Part shown: positions 12,111 through 22,582 of the stretch, in pieces
Position numbering within the stretch: the first letter of the stretch is position 1
Layout of the letters: the number at the start of each line of letters is the position of its first letter
DNA from: Phytophthora sp. 'mugwort'
Lineage: Eukaryota; Oomycota; Peronosporomycetes; Peronosporales; Peronosporaceae
Length of the DNA: 64,000 bases
Reading direction: 5' to 3'
NCBI GenBank assembly: GCA_033558025.1
Contig: JAUCEF010000004.1
Coordinates: forward strand, 3,720,001 to 3,784,000
Made by a program: the position numbers and the translations under genes
Notes under the pieces: generated by a model
What the model was told of the DNA's origin: nothing
Seen by the model: only the letters and a program-made list of their open reading frames with translations
Databases searched by the model: none

Positions 12111-12559
12111 GTCTTAGTATCGGTTGGGTTTTGTCCATTTGTATTCCTTTTTATTGACTGTTGCTCGCTTTGACTGATCGCGGTCACAATACCGGTATAT
12201 CTCCACTCATATACAAACGTCATAAATGTTTTTGCTTGCCTTCTTGTCTTGCCTACCGTAGCTTCCTAACTGGATCTGCGTGTTGCAGTTTTGAGCGAGT
12301 GTGCCGGGCAGTTACCACAGTACAACAGGGCGAAATGTTTCAATCACAACTTTTTGATTGGCCCTGTCCGACATGTCGTATTTCGTCCAATCACCAAGCT
12401 CAAATCGGTCCGATCTTTCCTCGTTGGTTGACAAGATGTCACAAGCTCATTGACGTTGGCACTCGCCGCTGTTCTCAGTCGCTACGCGTCGCGACAGCCA
12501 GCTCTCAGGCCGCCACTAGCTCAGCAGACACTCGTATTAGGAATCTACACATAGTAATA

Positions 12560-13161
12560 ATGGCTGCAGCAAGTGAAGCGCCCCGCAAGCTCCGACGCGC
12601 CACCTGTACGTTGCCGAAACGTTCTCTCTCGTTGATGTCACGTTGCTTCAGCCTTCTGATTGCACCAATTACGTTCGTGTTCTAATTGCAGACGTGAAGG
12701 TTAAGGACTTGATACCGGGTTCCCAAGGCCACAATTTGGTGCTGGAGGTGGTTTCAATTGCCCCAACTGTGGAGAAGAAGCGCTACGACGGCTCCATCTC
12801 GCGTATTGCCGAGGCGGTGCTGGCGGACGAGACCGGATGCATCACGTTCACTGCACGAAATGGTACGTGGCGATGGCAGCTACATGTTGGTGGTTGATAC
12901 GGGAAGCTAATGTTGCGTGGGTACGTTGTGTTTGCAGATCAAATTGACATGCTGAAAGAAGGACTAGTAGTGGTGGTGCGCAACAGCAATGCGGACATTT
13001 TTAACGGCTTCATGCGGTTGAATGTGACACAGTGGGGCAAGCTGTCGTTGCATCCGGATGGCGTGGAGTCTACGCCGCCTCCACCGCCTAGCGTCAACAC
13101 AGACAACAACATCTCCGCCGTTGAGTATGAGCTCGTCACGGTCGACGATGCCGACGAGTGA
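12560..13161 (+). CDS. OB-fold single-stranded DNA-binding protein (At4g28440-like)
   Basis: Three exons, 12560-12605, 12692-12862 and 12938-13161, give 146 residues. Both introns (86 and 75 bp) start GTACGT and end TTGCAG, and phases match. The protein has the OB-fold pattern of the At4g28440/SOSS-B-like family: YVKVKDLIPGSQGHNLVLEV, IAEAVLADETGCITFTARND, MLKEGLVVVVRNSNADIFNG, and FMRLNVTQWGKL. An acidic C-terminal tail (VTVDDADE) follows a Pro-rich linker. Family members bind single-stranded nucleic acid, usually in the nucleus. The short, basic first exon (APRKLRRA) may aid DNA binding or nuclear import. It sits between an acidic protein gene and eS17, all on the plus strand. Confidence 0.85.
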
Positions 13162-13496
13162 GAGACGAACTCGAGTGCTCGTTTGCCGAGATCGGCGCGG
13201 CACTCGGCAGGAATAGGGTCAGTGTAGTTGCGTAACGACGTAAAGCTCACACACAAGAGCTGCTCCATAAAGCAAACCCTTTGATCGAAGCACTTTTCCA
13301 CCGTGTTTTGGTACACCTAGAATCGACTTAATGTGGATCACCTCAAATGTATATTTCAATTTCCCCGCATATGCGAAATTGTAAGCTTCTCGCTCTGTCT
13401 GCCTGTGTACATAGCCTCCTGATAAATAATTCCTCTCGCTCCAGCCAACGGTTGGTTTAGGCTCGCCTTTGGTTGTGTCGCTGCTGTAGACCTTCC

Positions 13497-13507
13497 TCAT
13501 TTTAAAA
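13497..13507 (+). promoter_or_regulatory. Possible oomycete Inr of eS17
   Basis: CTTCCTCATTTTAAAAG ends about 25 bp upstream of the eS17 ATG. It resembles the first half of the oomycete initiator consensus (TCATTYBNCAWTTT). Match is partial. Confidence 0.35.
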
Positions 13508-13529
13508 GCGAGAGAATTCCTAGTTAACC

Positions 13530-14249
13530 ATGGGTGTCCGTACCAAGACCGTGAAGGGCTCTGCCGTCAAGATCATCGAGAAGTACTACTCGCGTCTTAC
13601 CCTCGACTTCGACACGAACAAGCGCGTGTGCGATGAGGTTGCTATTATCCCGTCGAAGCGCATGCGCAACAAGATCGCGGGTTACATCACGCACCTGATG
13701 AAGCGCATCCAGCACGGCCAGGTGCGCGGTATCTCTCTCAAGCTGCAGGAGGAGGAGCGTGAGCGTCGCATGGACTTCATTCCGGAGGTCTCGGCCATCG
13801 ACACGGAGAACATTGAGATCGACAACGACACCAAGGATCTCCTGGCCCACCTGGACCTCAAGCTGGCTGGCGTGCACGTACCCCAGGTACGATGAGCTCT
13901 TGCTTAGAATATGGAGAGACAATGCTGGAGCCGATGATGACCCATGGGTGTGGTCGGAGCGGTGGACCCATTGCACCCAGCAGCTGATGCAGCTTAGCTG
14001 TGTTGGCTGTGTTTGGCGTTAGTGCAAGAAGGAGATCTGTCAGTAGCAGAGAATTCCGTCTCCTGTCACACGCATGTTGCAGTGTGGTGTACAGCACTGC
14101 GTTGCAATGGTCGCACTTCCCTATCATCGGTTCCCTCTAGTGTCGATCCAGATTTTGGACGATGCTGAGGTAGAGCGTATTGCTAACGTAACTCCGTTTG
14201 ATTTCTGCAGCCTAAGGCCCGTGAGCAGCACCACCACCACCGCAACTAA
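13530..14249 (+). CDS. RPS17: 40S ribosomal protein eS17
   Basis: Exon 1 at 13530-13886 and exon 2 at 14211-14249 give 131 residues. The start [20 protein letters not shown] and the segments [19 protein letters not shown] and [20 protein letters not shown] are the diagnostic eS17 sequence. It is a small-subunit structural protein of cytosolic ribosomes. The 324-bp intron is unusually long for this window. Its donor is GTACGA, it has a TGCTAAC branch site at 14181-14187, and it ends ATTTCTGCAG. The second exon codes only 12 residues ([12 protein letters not shown]), with four successive His codons, so the last stretch of the protein would be missed without splicing. The first exon ends in phase 0 and the length agrees with the family. 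Confidence 0.95.
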
Positions 14250-14436
14250 GTATCTTTCGGATGAAAGCCTAGGTTGCAATGTGCAGGTTGCAGTAGGAGG
14301 ACTGCGTCGGCTCTTGAGTAGTTTAGAGAAGACCGTAGTTTTGCTATCTCGATAATCCCATGGGACGATTCTTTCTTTATGTTTCATTACATTTCGTTCA
14401 TAATGCGTGAGTTGTAAAGGTGCTAGCTAGGTCGTC

Positions 14437-15342
14437 TCAAAACTCTGTGGACTGCTTCATAATCGTGAAGAACTCGTCAATGTCAATCTTTCCATCTTGG
14501 TTTTGGTCGAACTCGTCGATCATAGCCTGCAGATTGACACAAACAGTCAGAAAAGCTACGCCTATTCTACACAAAATCTAAAACACTTCGCACACCTGTA
14601 GCTCGTCATCACCCAGACTCTCACCCAGCTCCTTCGCCACCTTACGCATTTTCTGTTCACCGCAAACACAACGTGTCAACGCAAGCGCAACTGATTCAGC
14701 TTCACATATCTCCGCATTATCAGCAACAGCAACAGAAGCGAGTGAGCACACACCCGCAGTGTGATCGTTCCCGATCCGTCTTCATCAAACAGCTCGAACG
14801 CCTAGAGCAAGTGGCACAATTACCCGGTCAGTCCGACTCCAAGTCTGTGTCCGCGTGCGTGGGGTCGTGTGGCGAGCGACCCACAGGTCCTACCCGCGCG
14901 ATCTCCTCGTCCGGGTCTCTTGCCAGCACTTTCCGCCGCACTGCCACAGCCACAAGATGTGTTAGCTCTGCGTGCCTCCTCCTCTACCTAGTAGCTCCTT
15001 ACTGATCTCCATGTAGTCGTTGAAGTCCACGCGGCCACTGCGCTGCACATCCACATCCTCCACAAGGTCCAGCACCTCATGCTTGGCCACTTGGAAGCCT
15101 AGCGCGCGCATCAACACCTTGAGCTCGTGGTAGTCGATGGAGCCCACCTTGTCCGTGTCGAACAGCTCGAAGGCCTCTTGGAGCTCCTTCTTCTGTTCCT
15201 CCGGCAGCTCCTGCTTGGCCCGGCGACCTGTACGAGTTGTGCGCGCATTGCTGGTTGGTCTGGATGTGCGGCTCAGAGGATATAGAGGCACGGCGCCGTC
15301 CCCGCGCTCCTGGTGGCTGCGCTGCACGCGTGTAGAGCTCAT
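14437..15342 (-). CDS. Centrin (EF-hand calcium-binding protein)
   Basis: Five exons from high to low coordinate: 15003-15342, 14894-14940, 14754-14801, 14596-14652 and 14437-14526. They give 193 residues with matched phases. EF-hands 1 and 2 are in exon 1 ([39 protein letters not shown]). EF-hand 3 spans exons 2-3 ([14 protein letters not shown]). EF-hand 4 is in the last exon ([20 protein letters not shown]), which ends MKQSTEF. Centrins act at basal bodies and centrosomes; in oomycetes this fits flagellated zoospores and mitosis. Loop 2 has an Arg-containing, probably weak calcium site. The N-terminus has about 40 basic, disordered residues beyond the usual centrin core. A second ATG 15 bases upstream (15357) would add five residues. 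The start lies 174 bp from ORC3, which reads the other way. Confidence 0.92.
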
Positions 15343-15516
15343 GATGGTTCGGTGCAATAATTAATAGTGACTCTTCGCCAGTTTCTCCGGTCGTTACAAA
15401 TCTAATTGGTTGAAAAGGATGCTTCAGCTGCGCTACAATTGGCCGAATACTGATCGCTTCAGGGAGCACTTCGCGCGCCATAATCTACTGGTATTGACAA
15501 AAACTCGGATCGCTTG
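15343..15516. promoter_or_regulatory. Shared divergent promoter, centrin / ORC3
   Basis: Only 174 bp separate the two start codons, so both promoters must lie here or inside the genes. Two CCAAT-type boxes are visible (ATTGGTTG near 15402 and CAATTGGCC near 15436). No TATA box. Confidence 0.55.
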
Positions 15517-18500
15517 ATGGAGTCGGCGGCCTTCTCCACGGGCGTGTCGATCCAGTACCCGTACGGGCGATCAGCCGCGAATATCTCGTCCAAGTATCAC
15601 AATGAGCGAGTGGAGTACCCATTTCCGTTTCCAGTGGGCTCGAAGGCCTCTTCGGAGCGTCAGTACAGAGCCGACACCGAAGCATACAGCGTGTGTCAAG
15701 AACTCGCTTACCACTTCGCGTACGAGAAGACGCGACGAGCCGTGCAGGATTTGCTGCGTAAGAACAACGATACGAGTTACAGCCAAGTTCTGAGATTCTT
15801 CGAGAAATACTGCACGCGCGATGAATCGGTAGCAGCAGTTACTGCGCCGACTGCATCGCCGTCAGGTCGACGGCTGCGGGACCCCAATGCTCCGGTGCTA
15901 TTTCCTCAATTCCACGCGTTTCCTACAGCTGCAGTCATTGCTGGGACGGATGCGACGTCGAGCGATCTGTGGGTGGAGCCGCTGACGCACAAACTGCGAC
16001 GGACGTTCCCTCTCTGTGTCTTGGTGCCGCGGGACGTCTCAACGGCTAGACGGTTTATCGAGTGGCTCGCTGCGAGGATGGCAAAGTTGTGTAAGGCAAA
16101 GCAACGAGAAGAGAAATGGCTAGAAGAGTTAGTGGACAAGTTTGATCTGTTGCCGTTAGATCAACCGCCGGTTGCGGTAGCAGGTGTCGGTCGACGGATG
16201 ACTAGACATCAGCAAGCGAAGGCACATACAGAGGAAGGGATTGGCGCCATACAGGATGATAACGAAAAGGGTGACAAGGACGAACCAACGGGTGATAGCT
16301 TCTTCGAGTCGAGTTCCGGGCCTGAAGCTAGCGATGAAGATGGCGATTTTGGCGCTCCGAAGAGGAAGAAGAGAAAGAGGAAACAGAAACGACGGCTTGT
16401 ATCTGTGGCGTATAGACGGTGGACAATGTCGAAATTGCTGACGACGATTCAGCGTGATATTAACGAACTCTCAGCACCGAACAGAGAAGACACGAGTTCT
16501 GAATGGCTCGCTATGCTCAACGAGCTGGTGCACGGCCGCATTCAAGAAGCAGTAATCTTAGTGAAACGAATTCACCATAACGAAGATGATATGGTGATTC
16601 AAAGCATCGTGTGCTTTGATGAAGCGGTGGCGTGGCTGCAGGATAAGCTATCAACATGCCACAACATTGCAGCTAAGCTGCTGAATGTTGCAGCTGACTC
16701 AACGAATGCCGCTACAGTCCACATTGGCAGCACAGAAATGGCGTTGGCAATTATGCTGCAGCGTGTTTTTCGTGAGTATATATCGATACTCGACAACTGT
16801 ATGATGAGTGGGCGACCGAGTATTAAAGACCGACGGAAAACTGTGAAGAACGAGATGTTGAAGCATCAGAATTACTACACACTCAAGGACGAGACGCCGA
16901 GCGTAATCATCGAAATGCAGTCTCAGACATCTGATTCTCCACGTCCATTCCTGCTGCTCTGTATTGAGCAACTTGAGGCTTTTTCGCAGCAAGTATTTGG
17001 TGATTTTTTGGAGATCTGGACCCATTTTATACAGCAACAAGAAAACCATGAAAAGAGTGCGACAAATTGCACACTTGGGTTTGTGATTGGAGTGGCCTCA
17101 GCAACATCACCGGCGCTTCGACGGCTCGAGCTGACAGTGACGAACCGACTGGAGCTGCAGTTTTTCTCCCTTGTTGACTCACGCAAGTGCTTTGACGATG
17201 TATTGGAGTCGCTAGTCGTGAACGCTAAGCTGCCGCTTGCACTCAGTGGTGAAGTCCTGCGAGCTATCGCCAGTCGCCATCATCGTTTACCCAGCGTCCC
17301 ACGGCTTCTGTTGGCATTGCGCTTCTTAATGTTTTCACACTTTCGACGGTGTCCGTGGAGCTTTCTGGCACTTGCTGTGGACGGTTTGTCATCATCTGGG
17401 GACCCTCCAATCCTGGTAGCTGCTGATTCAACACCATTGCCATATCGCGTCTCTAGTTGGATTAAGCGGCAACGTCAGCGTTTAACTCGTGAAGCTCGGC
17501 AAGGCAGATCTCTTGAGTGTGAGGCTTCTGCTTTTGCCTCTTGGCTTGTGCCTTGTAGTGCCTTTGAACTGGTAGATTTAGCTGCACGGGTGATGCCCTT
17601 GGAGACTTCACCTGGTCTTGTGGCTGACGAGGACAATTGGCTAACTGTATTGGAGACGGCTGTACGTAAAGAACGTCGACGACAAGCTCGCTGGCGGATG
17701 GGCTGGCGATGTTTTCGCTCAGCGTGTACGTGGCTAGACGTGCATCTTGATGGCAGCAATAGAAGAGATCAGGATAAACAGGAACAAATGACGGTTGTGC
17801 ATTTGGCTCTAGCGCTTGAAGGTCGACTGGACGAAGCTCCGTGCTTTATGGAAGTCCTTCAAAGACTGCAGACTTGTACCCGATGGGCGGCGCTTGTGGT
17901 CTTGATAGAGGATTGGCGGGCTTCCTTTCGTGCTTCCGGTTTGAATGACGAAGTGGATGATCTGGATACGACGCTGAGCGACTTGGCCATGCTGTGTGCG
18001 TACGTAAGAACGGAGAAAACGCAAGCGAAGATGCTGACAGCCTTGCGGGACGAGCTTGTGACTGTGTTCACTACCCGCCTTATCTCTGTGTTGCTGCATT
18101 CCCCGCGTAGTGTCGTATCTCCTGCTGATGCATTGGTTAAAAGTTGGTCGTCATTGACCGACGCTCGTGTGCTGGAAGAACGACTGCGTTTCGAGTATCA
18201 CGACCATCTTCGCAACGTGCTGCAAGACGCTGGTATTGGCGACGACTTTACGACCATTAACGACACAGACGTTGAGGCTTCGTGGGTGCAGGACGTGGGG
18301 CTGGCCTTCCTCTTCTACCAGGAAAGCGCAAGCGCGAGCTTGAGTCTTTGCGAATGGTACGATAGTTTCTCATCAGAGCTGGAATCTGCATCAACAAGCA
18401 CGAGTAAGAGCAAGAAGAGAAAAGCAACGACTTTCAGTGACGACCCAGCGATTAAAGCTCGCTTTATCCGCGCGGTCTGCACTCTGCGTCACTGGGGATT

Positions 18501-18564
18501 CATTAAAAGTGACGCGCCTCGCGATTCCGAGCAGGATCTTATTGAGAAGCTCGTCTTCATCTGA
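15517..18564 (+). CDS. ORC3: Origin recognition complex subunit 3
   Basis: Single-exon frame of 1,015 residues. The frame opens earlier only with TTG, so ATG at 15517 is taken. The central part around residue 478 (RPFLLLCIEQLEAFSQQVFG, then DFLEIWTHF) matches the ORC3 AAA-like core segment. This continues through a GFVIGVASATSPALRRL block, FSLVDSRKCFDDVLESLVV, and a winged-helix-type C-terminus (LRHWGFIKSD). ORC3 is a structural subunit that, with ORC1, 2, 4 and 5, loads the MCM helicase at replication origins. The protein is longer than animal ORC3 (about 710) because of insertions, including an acidic then strongly basic stretch near residues 265-292 (KRKKRKRKQKRR) that looks like a nuclear localisation signal. 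Walker motifs are not expected in this subunit and are not seen. It converges on RPB10. Confidence 0.88.
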   Translation: MESAAFSTGVSIQYPYGRSAANISSKYHNERVEYPFPFPVGSKASSERQYRADTEAYSVCQELAYHFAYEKTRRAVQDLLRKNNDTSYSQVLRFFEKYCTRDESVAAVTAPTASPSGRRLRDPNAPVLFPQFHAFPTAAVIAGTDATSSDLWVEPLTHKLRRTFPLCVLVPRDVSTARRFIEWLAARMAKLCKAKQREEKWLEELVDKFDLLPLDQPPVAVAGVGRRMTRHQQAKAHTEEGIGAIQDDNEKGDKDEPTGDSFFESSSGPEASDEDGDFGAPKRKKRKRKQKRRLVSVAYRRWTMSKLLTTIQRDINELSAPNREDTSSEWLAMLNELVHGRIQEAVILVKRIHHNEDDMVIQSIVCFDEAVAWLQDKLSTCHNIAAKLLNVAADSTNAATVHIGSTEMALAIMLQRVFREYISILDNCMMSGRPSIKDRRKTVKNEMLKHQNYYTLKDETPSVIIEMQSQTSDSPRPFLLLCIEQLEAFSQQVFGDFLEIWTHFIQQQENHEKSATNCTLGFVIGVASATSPALRRLELTVTNRLELQFFSLVDSRKCFDDVLESLVVNAKLPLALSGEVLRAIASRHHRLPSVPRLLLALRFLMFSHFRRCPWSFLALAVDGLSSSGDPPILVAADSTPLPYRVSSWIKRQRQRLTREARQGRSLECEASAFASWLVPCSAFELVDLAARVMPLETSPGLVADEDNWLTVLETAVRKERRRQARWRMGWRCFRSACTWLDVHLDGSNRRDQDKQEQMTVVHLALALEGRLDEAPCFMEVLQRLQTCTRWAALVVLIEDWRASFRASGLNDEVDDLDTTLSDLAMLCAYVRTEKTQAKMLTALRDELVTVFTTRLISVLLHSPRSVVSPADALVKSWSSLTDARVLEERLRFEYHDHLRNVLQDAGIGDDFTTINDTDVEASWVQDVGLAFLFYQESASASLSLCEWYDSFSSELESASTSTSKSKKRKATTFSDDPAIKARFIRAVCTLRHWGFIKSDAPRDSEQDLIEKLVFI

Positions 18565-18834
18565 GCTGGTCATGCATAGATTAGCTGTAGGTGTTAGTGG
18601 ACGAAGCGGGTATTAACACGGCAGGGATAAACAAGATGAATGCTGCTGGGTGCGATTTTAAAGTAGGGAAGGAAGACTATAATACTGTCACAAGAGCGGC
18701 CGTAGCTCTTCGGTCTCCATGCTCTCACGCGTCGTCAAAATCCGCTGTTCACACTCAGTCGTCACCTCGCTCGATGGCTGGAAGTAACACGAAAGAAAGT
18801 CAGTTATACTAGAGAAGGGATTATAAAAAACTGT

Positions 18835-19047
18835 TCAATTACAGCCCGTACCGCCCGTGTTGTAGTGCAGCAGCTTCTCGATGAGGTCCACGTGCGTGAG
18901 CATCATGCGGCGGCAGCAGTAGCGCTTGAGCGACAGCTCGTCCAGCGCGTCGCGCTCCGTGTAGTCGGCGCGCAGCAGACCCAGGTACGTCTCCCACTTG
19001 TTGGCCAGCACCTTGCCGCACGTGAAGCAGCGCACAGGAACGATCAT
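18835..19047 (-). CDS. RPB10: RNA polymerases I/II/III subunit RPABC5 (Rpb10)
   Basis: An intact 70-residue frame, the normal length for the family. [20 protein letters not shown] carries the first zinc pair (C7, C10) and [19 protein letters not shown] the second (C44, C45). This small zinc-binding subunit is shared by all three nuclear RNA polymerases and helps assemble the Rpb3/Rpb11 platform. It ends with a glycine-rich tail (TGGTGCN). No intron. It converges with ORC3 (270 bp between stops) and diverges from the large acidic protein, with 247 bp between start codons. Confidence 0.96.
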   Translation of the reverse strand: MIVPVRCFTCGKVLANKWETYLGLLRADYTERDALDELSLKRYCCRRMMLTHVDLIEKLLHYNTGGTGCN

Positions 19048-19294
19048 GATGGCGTCGAGTAGCTCCTCCGAAGGCTAATTACCGAGTAACCACTGCCAGT
19101 AGCTTGGGACCCAAATGTCGTTCTCCTTTTATTGGACATAACTGATATTATTGATTTTAGCGAATGAAAATGGAGAACAATATTTTGACCCAATCCAAGA
19201 TGTGATAGTTTTGGGAGACTTGTTGGCTACAGAAAGAAATAGAAGCGGCGGATCCGGCAGGCAGGAAGCAACGAGGGCCTCGGGGTATGTCAGC

Positions 19295-21517
19295 ATGGCG
19301 GCGGCGGGAGACTATCAGCAGCGCCATCATGCGGCTTCTGCCGACGTCGAGAACGCGGCCCACACGGCCAACCAGGTCTCGTCTAAATCGGCGCAGAAAC
19401 CGCTGAGCAATGGCGCTGAGAAGGTGCATTCTGAGTTGAAAACAGAGCAAAACAAGAAAAACTTGGTGACGAAGGCAGCTACGAAGCTGAACGACGGCGT
19501 AAAAGATGCAACAGGGAAGGAGCTGAGCAGTGAGGGGTCTGTGGACTCTATTGAAGCAGATCTGGTGGCAGCCGGTGGTGAGAAAGATACCGGTGGTACA
19601 GCTCCACATCCATTGGTCGAGGAGGACGAGTCTTCCACTGTGCCAATGGACGTTGATAGCGTTGAGCATGAGATGGAAGATGACGTAGAGAATATCAGAG
19701 AGGGAGCGAAGAAGGCTGTCGAGAGTGGAGGGATGGAGACACCCGCAGAAGCTGAAGGTCAACCGCACCTGCAGGTGAAGAGTGGAGATGGTGCAGAATC
19801 TGCAGCGAATAATGTTAACGATGTTATTGCCTCGAAGGAGACTGAAGTTGTTATCGAGATGAACAGCAGCGGAAAAGAGAAGGAGGTCGTTGCTGATGGC
19901 GGGAAATGTGTGGAAGCGACGACTTTACGAGTTAAAGACGATCAGTCTCCGATTGCTGCAGATGCGGTGGATAAAAATGACGATGGAAAGGCAGCGGAGG
20001 AAGATCTGGTTGGCATGGAGGTCTATAGCGATGAGAAAGAGGTTACGGAGCTGTCGATAGGTCGTCAGATTGTTGTGGGTGGAGGTGGAGAAGCCGATGA
20101 AGTGCAGAATATGATGGAGATTACTGTTCTAGCTGCATCAAGCGAAGAGGTGCAGGAAACTGCAGCTGGTGACGATGTTGAGATGAACGTGGAAGATTTG
20201 CCTCGAGCTGGTGCGACGAAAGATGCAATAGAAGAGCATAGTAGCGAGCGGCAGGAAGAACCCAATGCTGTACCTTCTCGCTTGAGCGACGTTGAGGTGT
20301 CAAAGATGGTGGGCCAGACGATTAACACCCTAGTGGATCACGTGGTGGATTTTATGGATGAAACGGTTTCTGTGGATACCGAGTCTGTAAAAATACTCAG
20401 CAGTCCGATGATGCCGCATCTTAGCGCTGACGAGGCGATGGAGCTGCTGGAAGTGCACCAAGGAGACGACCATGAGCTGCTTCCTGAGCATGATACTGGT
20501 GAAGATGCCGATGTGGAGGTTGAACCTACTGACATAACCTACAACCGTGAGTATCAATGGTTTGACGGCGATGAGGAAGAGGCCGGAGCTGCAATTGAAT
20601 CGCCTTCAGTACTTGACGTCGTTACAGAGACCACCGACGATGTATTTGGATTCGGTGATGTCGACCTCACAGGTGTTACAGCAAAACTTGAAGATAACGC
20701 TGACGTTAACAGTGACGAAAGTGGAGATACTTTGGTCATAGCGAACAACAGTAACAGCAGCAGCTCTAGCTCAAGCTCAAGCTCGTCCTCATCTGGGTCC
20801 TCGTCGTCTGGATCCTCCTCCTCTAGCAGTAGCGCGAGTTCGGCGTCAGAAGATGAAAGTGTGAGTATCGCGTCGAAGAAGCGCCACGCATCAGGGAGTT
20901 CTGGTCCTCGTAAGCTCCTCAAGTACAAAAAGCAAAAGCGTGTGCATTCGTTGGAGCCGGAGAAGCTGCCCCGGAGGCATTATAAACGCAAGCGCAAGAT
21001 TCCACAGCCGGTTATCCCGCCAGAGTTTGCTGTGTTTGAAAATGAAGCAGCAGATCCAATCCTTCGGGGATCGTACTCTGTGCGGAACAACCGACGTGCG
21101 TGTTTCGTGGGCAATTGGGGCTTTAGTGAGGAAGCTTTCCAGAATGTTGAGAGTGTTAGTCCATTCGAGTACACTTCACGCACACGCGTGCTTCAGACGC
21201 GACGCAAGGGCGATAAACGTCCTGTGTCTGGCAAGTACGGTGGGTTCTTTAAGCTACGTCAGTTTAACGGGACAGTGGTTAAGATCCGAGAAGACCAAGT
21301 AGACTTGCAGTTCTTGCCGATACCGTCATCAGACGGAGAAGATGAAGACGAAGAGATGGAGGGATATGAGAGTGACGGTGGTGACGGGGAGGAGCCGGTA
21401 GCTAGTCGCTATGCAGTGGTTGGCAAAGGTAAAAACCGCTTTGGTCGGTTCCTGATTCGAGGGTATCTGAACCCGGAAAGTGGTCGTCTGACTGTCAAAC
21501 GCCGGTATTTGGAGTGA
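19295..21517 (+). CDS. Large acidic, Ser-rich protein with a conserved C-terminal domain
   Basis: 740 residues from the first ATG at 19295; the frame is open further upstream but only with a TTG start. Residues 1 to about 480 are low-complexity, rich in Glu, Asp, Val and Ala. A pure Ser tract follows (DNA 20750-20840, coded by mixed Ser codons). Next comes a basic segment (KKQKRVHSLEPEKLPRRHYK, then RKRKIP). The last 170 residues form an ordered, beta-rich-looking domain (GSYSVRNNRRACFVGNWGFS, SPFEYTSRTR, KYGGFFKLRQFNGTVVKIRE, GRFLIRGYLNPESGRL). The composition suggests a nuclear or chromatin protein, but I do not recognise the C-terminal domain and assign no function. It diverges from RPB10. 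Confidence 0.7.
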   Translation: MAAAGDYQQRHHAASADVENAAHTANQVSSKSAQKPLSNGAEKVHSELKTEQNKKNLVTKAATKLNDGVKDATGKELSSEGSVDSIEADLVAAGGEKDTGGTAPHPLVEEDESSTVPMDVDSVEHEMEDDVENIREGAKKAVESGGMETPAEAEGQPHLQVKSGDGAESAANNVNDVIASKETEVVIEMNSSGKEKEVVADGGKCVEATTLRVKDDQSPIAADAVDKNDDGKAAEEDLVGMEVYSDEKEVTELSIGRQIVVGGGGEADEVQNMMEITVLAASSEEVQETAAGDDVEMNVEDLPRAGATKDAIEEHSSERQEEPNAVPSRLSDVEVSKMVGQTINTLVDHVVDFMDETVSVDTESVKILSSPMMPHLSADEAMELLEVHQGDDHELLPEHDTGEDADVEVEPTDITYNREYQWFDGDEEEAGAAIESPSVLDVVTETTDDVFGFGDVDLTGVTAKLEDNADVNSDESGDTLVIANNSNSSSSSSSSSSSSSGSSSSGSSSSSSSASSASEDESVSIASKKRHASGSSGPRKLLKYKKQKRVHSLEPEKLPRRHYKRKRKIPQPVIPPEFAVFENEAADPILRGSYSVRNNRRACFVGNWGFSEEAFQNVESVSPFEYTSRTRVLQTRRKGDKRPVSGKYGGFFKLRQFNGTVVKIREDQVDLQFLPIPSSDGEDEDEEMEGYESDGGDGEEPVASRYAVVGKGKNRFGRFLIRGYLNPESGRLTVKRRYLE

Positions 21518-22000
21518 ATTGAGTGACGGAAAGCAGTAGCACTTCTGTGTAGGTGATATGCAGTGACCCAGTTCAGAATACTACCATTAGCGGACTGTCG
21601 AAGCAGAATGATAATGGATTTGATGAGAGAAAACATACTACCAGTAGTAATTGCCGGCTTAGGTACTGTTGTTTAGCCATAATATGATAGTTTTGTCCTG
21701 CAGAAATGTGCATGGCCTTAAGGACGCGTGCGAGGCGAATCGACGGGCAGTGGCGGATACAATCTTGAATCGAGCACGATGCAACCGACTCGAACAGCGA
21801 CGTTCAATGCTCCTTGTCGCTAGTCGAATCGAGGCACAAGCTGGCGTTGCTAGTCGCTACCAGAGTGGAGATGTGTGACCGGCGGTATGGTCTGGCATTG
21901 CTGAGGCTTGACGCCAGCCTGTCGCGACGCTGAGGTCACTCTTGATTCTCTTGTCTTTAATCTCCCTCAACTTGTCCCTCTGTCGGACGCCGTCGCGTTC

Positions 22001-22412
22001 CCTCACCAAGGATCTTACCGAGATTGTAGGAACACGTCATTGGATTATCTTAACCAACTGCTCGGCGCCACAGCTCGCTATAAGCTGACGGCCACGATGC
22101 TTACGTCGATGTCTAAGGAGCGTCGCATGCTGTTGAAGGCGTCAGATTGGCGTCTTCCTGGGCCAGGAATCAGACACAACACTGATACTGGACCCGATAT
22201 CAGATAGCCCAGTCGACGTCTCCGTCACCAGCATCGTCGAGCTTCCTAAAGTCAAGCCCGGCGTGAAGATCATGGCATTCGGATCCGAAGAGAACGCTGT
22301 ACTATTCGGCGGACAGCCAGATCTACTTGGCATTCCTGGTATCGGCCCTGGTTTCGTGTCCAGAGATCGTCAGGGAAGCTCATCGACGACATCTTCACGC
22401 TGATGGCTGGAC
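22001..22412 (+). pseudogene. Relic of a cysteine synthase gene
   Basis: Reading across frames recovers three cysteine synthase blocks in order. Around 22003-22075 is the N-terminus (TKDLTEIVG, then after a frame change NTSLDYLNQLLGATA, compare [16 protein letters not shown] in the intact copies). At 22074-22143 is YKLTATMLTSMSKERRMLLK (compare [20 protein letters not shown]). At 22230-22412 is VKPGVKIMAFGSEENAVLFG, IPGIGPGFV and then LIDDIFT. Roughly 75 codons with the PLP lysine and the SGNTG loop are deleted, and stops and frameshifts break the rest. It lies about 390 bp upstream of the first intact gene, so it is a dead third member of the tandem cluster. Confidence 0.82.
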
Positions 22413-22582
22413 AGGCCTTTTGTCACTCAAGGTCAGGCTGTTGGGGTCTTAGGAGGGGGTGGTTCATCTTCCGATGCGGCGGTCTGCGAGTGCCGTAGGT
22501 GGATGTGGCCTTTGACTAGCTGGGTAACGGTGGCTTGCCCATGGACCAATCATCTGGCCGCTCTGGCCCACTTCAACTTTGC

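Noticed and set aside
11543..12223. 226-codon minus-strand frame with a long poly-Arg stretch
   Set aside because: The Arg run is the (TCC)n microsatellite read backwards and the rest is antisense to the acidic protein exon.
15485..15685. Minus-strand frame overlapping the ORC3 start
   Set aside because: Antisense to the ORC3 coding start, no domain, and it would occupy the centrin/ORC3 promoter.
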